Shown here one piece after another: positions 16,668-21,127 of a stretch of DNA of 21,127 bases; the first letter of the stretch is position 1, and every line of letters begins with the position of its first letter. Source of the DNA: Bodo saltans (taxonomy: Eukaryota; Euglenozoa; Kinetoplastea; Eubodonida; Bodonidae); assembly GCA_001460835.1 (NCBI GenBank), contig CYKH01001926.1:4312-25438 (forward strand), in the 5' to 3' direction. The position numbers and the translations under genes are program-made. The notes below the pieces were generated by a model. That model had not been told where the DNA came from. It saw nothing but the letters and a program-made list of their open reading frames with translations, and made no database searches.

Positions 16668-16696
16668 GCTTCACTTTTTTTCTTTTCTATGCTTAG
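16668..16696 (+). promoter_or_regulatory. Candidate trans-splice acceptor for SMC4
   Basis: A strong pyrimidine tract (TTCACTTTTTTTCTTTTC) is followed by TATGCTTAG, with AG at 16695-16696. This gives a 32-nt leader before ATG 16729. A second tract, T10 then CAAG ending at 16725, would leave only three bases before the ATG. Confidence 0.5.
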
Positions 16697-16728
16697 AGTG
16701 TCGACAGAATATTTTTTTTTTCAAGGCA

Positions 16729-19700
16729 ATGAGCAACGTGAGCAGGGCAATTTCATCATCGATTGGAGAACATCACTCTCATTCTGCCACCCAGAACAAC
16801 CCACCGACTCGGTTCGTCATCCGCGACATCGATGTCGAAAATTTTAAGTCATACGCAGGAACCCACCGCATTGGGCCCTTCCACAAGACCTTCACGTGTG
16901 TCATTGGCCCAAACGGGTCAGGCAAATCTAACGTCATCGACGCGATGCTTTTTGTGTTCGGCAAAGCCGCAAAGAAGATCCGCTTGGAAAAATTATCCGA
17001 GCTGATTCATTCCTCCGCGGCGTTCCCGCAGCTGTCCTACGCTGCGGTGACGGTGAACTTTATTGAAGTGCGAGAGACCAAAGAAGACGCTGATGATCCT
17101 ACGCAGCGCCTTGAAATCCCAGGGACAGAGCTGTCCATCAAGCGCGAAGTGCATCGCAACAATCAGTCGCAGTACTTCATCAACAACATTCGATCCACGC
17201 AGAAAGAAGTTGTTGCAACACTGACGGAGAAGGGCGTCGATCTCGACCACAACCGATTTCTGATTCTACAAGGTGAAGTGGAACAGATTTCACTGATGAA
17301 GCCAAAGGCAGAGAAGGAAGGGGAGGAGGGCCTACTTGAGTACCTCGATGATCTGATTGGGACGAACCAATACGTCGACAGCATCACCCAAGCTGCTGCT
17401 GCGTTTGATCACGTGCAGGAAGAGCGCCTCGGCATCCTCGATGACCTCCGACGCGCGCTGGCCGATAGAAATGCGCTAGAGGCGGCAAAGCTTTCGACCC
17501 TCAACTACGTGACGAAGGACAATCACTTGCAACGAACGCTCATTGTCCTTTGCCAACTGAAGACGGAAGACATGGAGAAGCAGCTTGTGGGGCCGCGCAA
17601 GCGTCTCGAAGCGCTCGTTCAGGAGCTGCAGGCCATAGATGCAAAGTCAAAAGAAACGCGTGATGCCGTCGGTGAATTGTCTAAGGAAGAAGACGCCAAG
17701 AAGAAAATTGTTAAGGCTGCTACAGTAGAGCTGGAGGCCATCCGCAGCCGCAAGCTTGCGCTCGAGGAAGACTACGAGAAGGAGAAGGCGAGTGCCGAGG
17801 AACAAGAGAAACAGAGGAAAAAGGAAATGGACAAAATTAAGAAAGCCAGCGAGGAGATCAAAGCACATCAACTGCAAGCCCAGAATGCAGAGCTTGATGT
17901 CAGCCTCAAAGAGCAGCGCTTCCAAGAAGTGAAGGACGACCTTGCCGCCGAGGAGCCGCGGTACGCTGCTGCGAAGGATGCACTTGTCACCAAAGAAAAG
18001 CCCATCCGCGTAGAACTCGAGAAGGCGCGGAAGTCGCTATTACCGTACACAAGGAAGTTACAAGAAGCAGAAGAAGTGCGGTCCACCGCAGTGGAGCGAC
18101 TTCGCCGCGAGGAAGACAAGATCCATCGCGCTGAGAAGGACTTGGACGCTGCACGCCAAGACGTCTTCAAACAACAACAGATCGCTCGAGATGTGACGGA
18201 GATGCTCACAAAAGCGGAAAATGACACGACAGCACAGTCCATTCAGGCCATCCAGAGCAACTTGAAACAATGCGTCGCTCAGAAGCTGCAAATCAATCAG
18301 TCGATCGAAGACACCAAGAGAAACTTCAAGGAAGGGAGCGCGAACGATCGTATCGCCAACTACTTACTCTCTCAGCGGGACATTAAGAAATATTTTGGAA
18401 CGCTTCGACAACTTGGCCGGATTGACCCAGCGTTTGATGTTGCCGCCGGTGTTGCCAGCAACCAGTGGGGATTCCACGTGGTCGAAGACGAGGAAACCGC
18501 GACTCTTGTCCTTGAGCGTCTCAAGAGCAGCAACATGGGCCGCGCGACGCTTATCGTGCTCGACAAGGTTGGCAAGCGGCTCGCAGATAAAATCGACAGG
18601 AAATTTCAAGCACCCTCGCAGTCTGATCGCCTGTTCGACATGATCCAGCCGATTAACGAAAAGTTTCGACCAGCATTCTACAGTGCGGTGCAAGATACCC
18701 TCGTCTGTGAAGATTTGCAAACCGCCCGTCGCATCGGTTTCGGAGCTGGTGGTGGGGCCAGGCATCGCGTAGTGACGCGGTCCGGTGAGCTCGTCGAACC
18801 GAACGGAACAATTTTAGCAGGTGGTCAGCCCCGTCCTGCAGAACTCAATGCTGCCCGAGCACCTCAAGACCAACAAGCAGTGAAAGATGTCCTCATGAAG
18901 CTGCAACACGAGCTTCAAGACGCCGTTGCCAGAGAGAACGGAGTGAGAGAGCAGTTGGTGCAGCTCGAGCAGCAAAACAGCTCCATTAGCCCAGATCAAA
19001 TTCGCCGCATGAAGTCGCAGCTCACTGCTGCCAACGCCGCAGTCACCGCAGCAGAGCGTCGCATCGCAGAAATGGAGCGGCAGCTGGCACAGCTTCGTGA
19101 CAATGCCGCTCAGCAGGAGTTCCGGGCCAATCTCAAGCAACGCATCAACGAAGCATCGGATGCGGTGAGGACGTGCGAGGAGGAGCAGTCGGAGTTCCAG
19201 AACACAGTAAAGGAATTAGAGCGACAGCTTGCTAACATTGGTGGTGCAGAGTTCCTTGAGCTCGAGAAGTCCGTCTTGTCAATGCGAACTCGTCTTGATG
19301 TTGATGAGAAGGCGCTGCGAGAGGCGAAGAAGGTTCTTCAAAAATCAGCAGCAACGAAGGAACGAAAAGAAAAAGATCTTCTCGAGGCCCAAGCGCGCCT
19401 CGAGGCCTTGCGCGATGAAAACGCGGAGCAGCTCAAGGAGCAGCTGTCGAGGCTGCAGCAGCTTGTCGACACCGCTGAGAAGGAACGACTCCGTCAGCAA
19501 AAAGTCGTCGCCGATGCCGAAACTGCGGTGGAAAACGTCAAAAGTCAAATCACTGTCTTGGAAGAGCAACTACGGGAGCACAACAAAGAGAGAGACCGCA
19601 CCGAAGAAACGCGCCAGCAAGAAGAGGCGACCATTTCGAAGGAACTCGCAACCCTTGGTAAGCTCACTGAGAAGCTTCAGCGTGCCGAGGAGCACATTCG

Positions 19701-20751
19701 CGACAACATTCGTTCCTACGGCGCGGACACGTACGAGCCACAGAATGGGGTCAAGGGTGAGGAGTACCCGGACCTCAGCGACGACGATAGCGACGAAAAT
19801 TCGAAAAACGAAACGCGTGCGCGAAAGCGTGCTCTCAGCACGGACGGATCCGATGACGACGACGCTGATGCGGCTCCACGCCCCAGCCATCTCTCCACGA
19901 CCGAAGGAGACGAACCGAAGCAGACCCCACAGCTCACAGAGGCTCAAATATCAGCGATTGTGTTTACCGTTCCCGTCGAGAAGCTTGTGAACTACGACTA
20001 TCAACACAGCTCGCACTTGGCTCGTGAACTCAGTGAAGAGATCAAACGGCTCGAGGCGACCATCGACTTCACTGCGGTTGGTCGCTGGAGGGAGAAGGAT
20101 GTCATCTACCGGCGGATCAAGGACAGCTACGATACTGTTCGGACTCGTCTGGACAATGCTGAGCTTCAGCTGAACACGCTGAAGGATCGCCGCAAGAAGG
20201 AATTCTTGGAGTGTTTCCACATCATCCAACGGAACGTCAAGGAGATGTACCAGATGCTCACGCACGGTGGTGACGCTGAGGTGGAGCTGGTGGACACGCA
20301 AGATCCATTTGAGGGCGTCAACTTTTTAGTTCGGCCTCCGAAGAAATCGTGGAAGCAAGTCTCGAACCTTTCCGGTGGCGAGAAGACGCTGTCCAGCCTA
20401 GCCCTTGTGTTTGCGTTGCACCATGTGCGACCCACCCCAGTCTACGTCATGGACGAGATTGATGCCGCGCTAGACTTCAAGAACGTATCCATTGTAGCGA
20501 ACTATGTTCTGCGACAGGCAACCGGTGCTCAGTTTATTATCATCTCACTCCGCAACAACATGTTTGAACTGGCGCACCAGCTAGTTGGCATTTGCAAAAT
20601 CCGTGACGTGACTCGGAGCCTCACGCTCAACCCACACGCAATGCAGCACATGATACACGAAACGCTGATCCGGCAACAGCAGGCACGCCGCCAAAAGCGA
20701 GCACGCGACGAGGGGGCCGCGCTGATTTCAGATCACGCACGTGTCGATTGA
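16729..20751 (+). CDS. SMC4: SMC4, condensin ATPase subunit
   Basis: The 1340-aa product is the SMC4 subunit of condensin, which pairs with SMC2 to compact and resolve mitotic chromosomes. ATG 16729 (MSNVSRA) is chosen because the frame upstream of it crosses candidate splice acceptors. Features in order: N-terminal head with ENFKSYAG (37-44) and Walker A GPNGSGKS (60-67); the SMC4-typical RFLILQGEVEQISLMKPK (176-193) and EEGLLEYLDDLIGT; a long coiled coil; a hinge at about 550-710 (YFGTLRQLGRIDPAFDVAAG, later SGELVEPNGTILAGG); the return coiled coil; and the C-terminal head with signature LSGGEK (1214-1219) and Walker B VYVMDEID (1238-1245), catalytic Glu 1243. The GEVEQI and FVFGKAAKKIR segments distinguish it from SMC1, 2 and 3. 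Unusually, residues about 1005-1065, between coil and head, are an acidic Ser/Asp-rich insert with KRAL. The C-terminal tail is basic (QARRQKRARDE). Confidence 0.97.
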   Translation: MSNVSRAISSSIGEHHSHSATQNNPPTRFVIRDIDVENFKSYAGTHRIGPFHKTFTCVIGPNGSGKSNVIDAMLFVFGKAAKKIRLEKLSELIHSSAAFPQLSYAAVTVNFIEVRETKEDADDPTQRLEIPGTELSIKREVHRNNQSQYFINNIRSTQKEVVATLTEKGVDLDHNRFLILQGEVEQISLMKPKAEKEGEEGLLEYLDDLIGTNQYVDSITQAAAAFDHVQEERLGILDDLRRALADRNALEAAKLSTLNYVTKDNHLQRTLIVLCQLKTEDMEKQLVGPRKRLEALVQELQAIDAKSKETRDAVGELSKEEDAKKKIVKAATVELEAIRSRKLALEEDYEKEKASAEEQEKQRKKEMDKIKKASEEIKAHQLQAQNAELDVSLKEQRFQEVKDDLAAEEPRYAAAKDALVTKEKPIRVELEKARKSLLPYTRKLQEAEEVRSTAVERLRREEDKIHRAEKDLDAARQDVFKQQQIARDVTEMLTKAENDTTAQSIQAIQSNLKQCVAQKLQINQSIEDTKRNFKEGSANDRIANYLLSQRDIKKYFGTLRQLGRIDPAFDVAAGVASNQWGFHVVEDEETATLVLERLKSSNMGRATLIVLDKVGKRLADKIDRKFQAPSQSDRLFDMIQPINEKFRPAFYSAVQDTLVCEDLQTARRIGFGAGGGARHRVVTRSGELVEPNGTILAGGQPRPAELNAARAPQDQQAVKDVLMKLQHELQDAVARENGVREQLVQLEQQNSSISPDQIRRMKSQLTAANAAVTAAERRIAEMERQLAQLRDNAAQQEFRANLKQRINEASDAVRTCEEEQSEFQNTVKELERQLANIGGAEFLELEKSVLSMRTRLDVDEKALREAKKVLQKSAATKERKEKDLLEAQARLEALRDENAEQLKEQLSRLQQLVDTAEKERLRQQKVVADAETAVENVKSQITVLEEQLREHNKERDRTEETRQQEEATISKELATLGKLTEKLQRAEEHIRDNIRSYGADTYEPQNGVKGEEYPDLSDDDSDENSKNETRARKRALSTDGSDDDDADAAPRPSHLSTTEGDEPKQTPQLTEAQISAIVFTVPVEKLVNYDYQHSSHLARELSEEIKRLEATIDFTAVGRWREKDVIYRRIKDSYDTVRTRLDNAELQLNTLKDRRKKEFLECFHIIQRNVKEMYQMLTHGGDAEVELVDTQDPFEGVNFLVRPPKKSWKQVSNLSGGEKTLSSLALVFALHHVRPTPVYVMDEIDAALDFKNVSIVANYVLRQATGAQFIIISLRNNMFELAHQLVGICKIRDVTRSLTLNPHAMQHMIHETLIRQQQARRQKRARDEGAALISDHARVD

Positions 20752-21078
20752 GGTTCGTGACTGGCCGACTGCACAAAAAGGCAGCATAAAGATATAGATA
20801 TTTCACCTCAGTCAGCTAGAAAACAGATCACATCAATCATACAGATTTACGCTTTGTTGCGTAGATGCTATTTTGCTCAAACACAGAGATTCGGGAGATT
20901 CGGGATTTTGTGGGATACTTTTTACAGGTGAGGCAACTTCTTCCACTGTTTCTTGTTTGTTTGTTTGCTTGCCTTTCACAGGCGCGAGGCTCGTGTAACA
21001 AAAGGAATTCCTGAATCCTTGAGAACTAAGATTCTACTATACGTTTCACACACATACACAAACAACTCGACCTCAACG
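20752..21078. other. Intergenic region after SMC4
   Basis: This 327-bp stretch holds no gene. It includes GATTCGGGA twice in tandem (20888-20905) and a pyrimidine tract leading to CAG at 20979-20981. The 3' half is A/C-rich, like a 5' leader. Confidence 0.6.
20946..20981 (+). promoter_or_regulatory. Candidate trans-splice acceptor for the gene at the window end
   Basis: CTGTTTCTTG, then repeated TTTG and CCTTTCACAG, ends at AG 20980-20981. It would leave a 97-nt A/C-rich leader before ATG 21079. Confidence 0.5.
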
Positions 21079-21127
21079 ATGCTGAGATCGACCAGCCGCT
21101 GCTCATTTTCGAGATTCTGCTCCAGAC
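21079..21127 (+). CDS. Start of a further gene, 3'-truncated; mitochondrial-presequence-like N-terminus
   Basis: From ATG 21079 to the window end there are 16 complete open codons, MLRSTSRCSFSRFCSR. The context favours a true start: a pyrimidine tract and CAG lie 98 bases upstream, and the leader is A/C-rich like that of the gene at 9773. The peptide starts MLR, is rich in Arg and Ser, has no acidic residues and alternates with hydrophobic residues, as in mitochondrial targeting sequences. The identity cannot be told from 16 residues. This is a tentative gene call. Confidence 0.5.
   Translation, partial: MLRSTSRCSFSRFCSR

Larger units (their letters stand above)
16153..16728. other. Intergenic region between the orphan and SMC4
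   Basis: This 576-bp stretch begins with the 95-bp tandem duplication and then becomes T/CT-rich. It ends with pyrimidine tracts leading to AG at 16695-16696 and 16724-16725. No extra gene is supported; the frames crossing it are short or non-ATG. Confidence 0.7.

Noticed and set aside
19229-19990. 253-aa + strand frame rich in Arg, Lys and Ser
   Set aside because: It is an out-of-frame reading of the SMC4 coiled coil; the SMC4 frame is certain.
1-21127. tRNA, rRNA, spliced-leader RNA genes, CRISPR arrays, insertion sequences
   Set aside because: Reading by eye I saw no cloverleaf with a T-loop GTTCRANNC core, no rRNA core sequence, no regularly spaced repeats and no transposase. A tRNAscan or Infernal search would be needed to exclude small RNAs fully.

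Overview
The window looks like nuclear DNA of a kinetoplastid-type protist, most plausibly a free-living bodonid such as a Bodo relative. This is an inference, not an identification. Every supported gene is on the + strand, none shows an intron, and stops are standard (TAA, TAG and TGA all used). Genes are separated by T-rich or CT-rich tracts followed by AG, as expected for polycistronic transcription with trans-splicing and polyadenylation. I see no prokaryotic promoter or ribosome-binding logic, no rRNA, tRNA, CRISPR array or insertion sequence.

Layout. (A) 1-3916 holds four genes for cysteine-rich secretory proteins. The first is the 3' end of a small 12-Cys protein gene (1-212). The second is a complete paralogue with a signal peptide (1415-1783). 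The other two (2326-2886 and 3203-3916) are tandem paralogues: a signal peptide, a SelM/Sep15-like thioredoxin-fold domain with a CxxC motif, then an 8-Cys domain marked by WRQTxGC and SGYCxC. (B) 4156-7566 is a 1136-aa orphan with Trp-spaced repeats and a His-rich stretch. (C) 7766-9490 is a Seh1-like WD40 beta-propeller. (D) 9773-10138 is a third copy of the 12-Cys family, about 8 kb from the others. (E) 11319-12722 is V-ATPase subunit H. (F) 13555-16152 is an 865-aa Ser/Thr/Gln-rich orphan followed by a perfect 95-bp tandem duplication. (G) 16729-20751 is SMC4 of condensin. (H) 21079 to the end is the probable start of another gene, with a mitochondrial-presequence-like N-terminus.

Subunit H, SMC4 and the Seh1-like protein are ordinary housekeeping genes. 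Kinetoplastid gene order usually does not imply shared function. The unusual content is the set of secretory thiol-rich proteins: three copies of a 12-Cys family that I cannot name, and two SelM-like redox-fold proteins fused to an 8-Cys domain. They could be connected through oxidative folding in the ER, but only the sequence architecture and proximity support this. The four intergenic stretches of 0.5-1.2 kb hold pyrimidine tracts, candidate splice acceptors and two clear tandem repeats, and no convincing extra genes.
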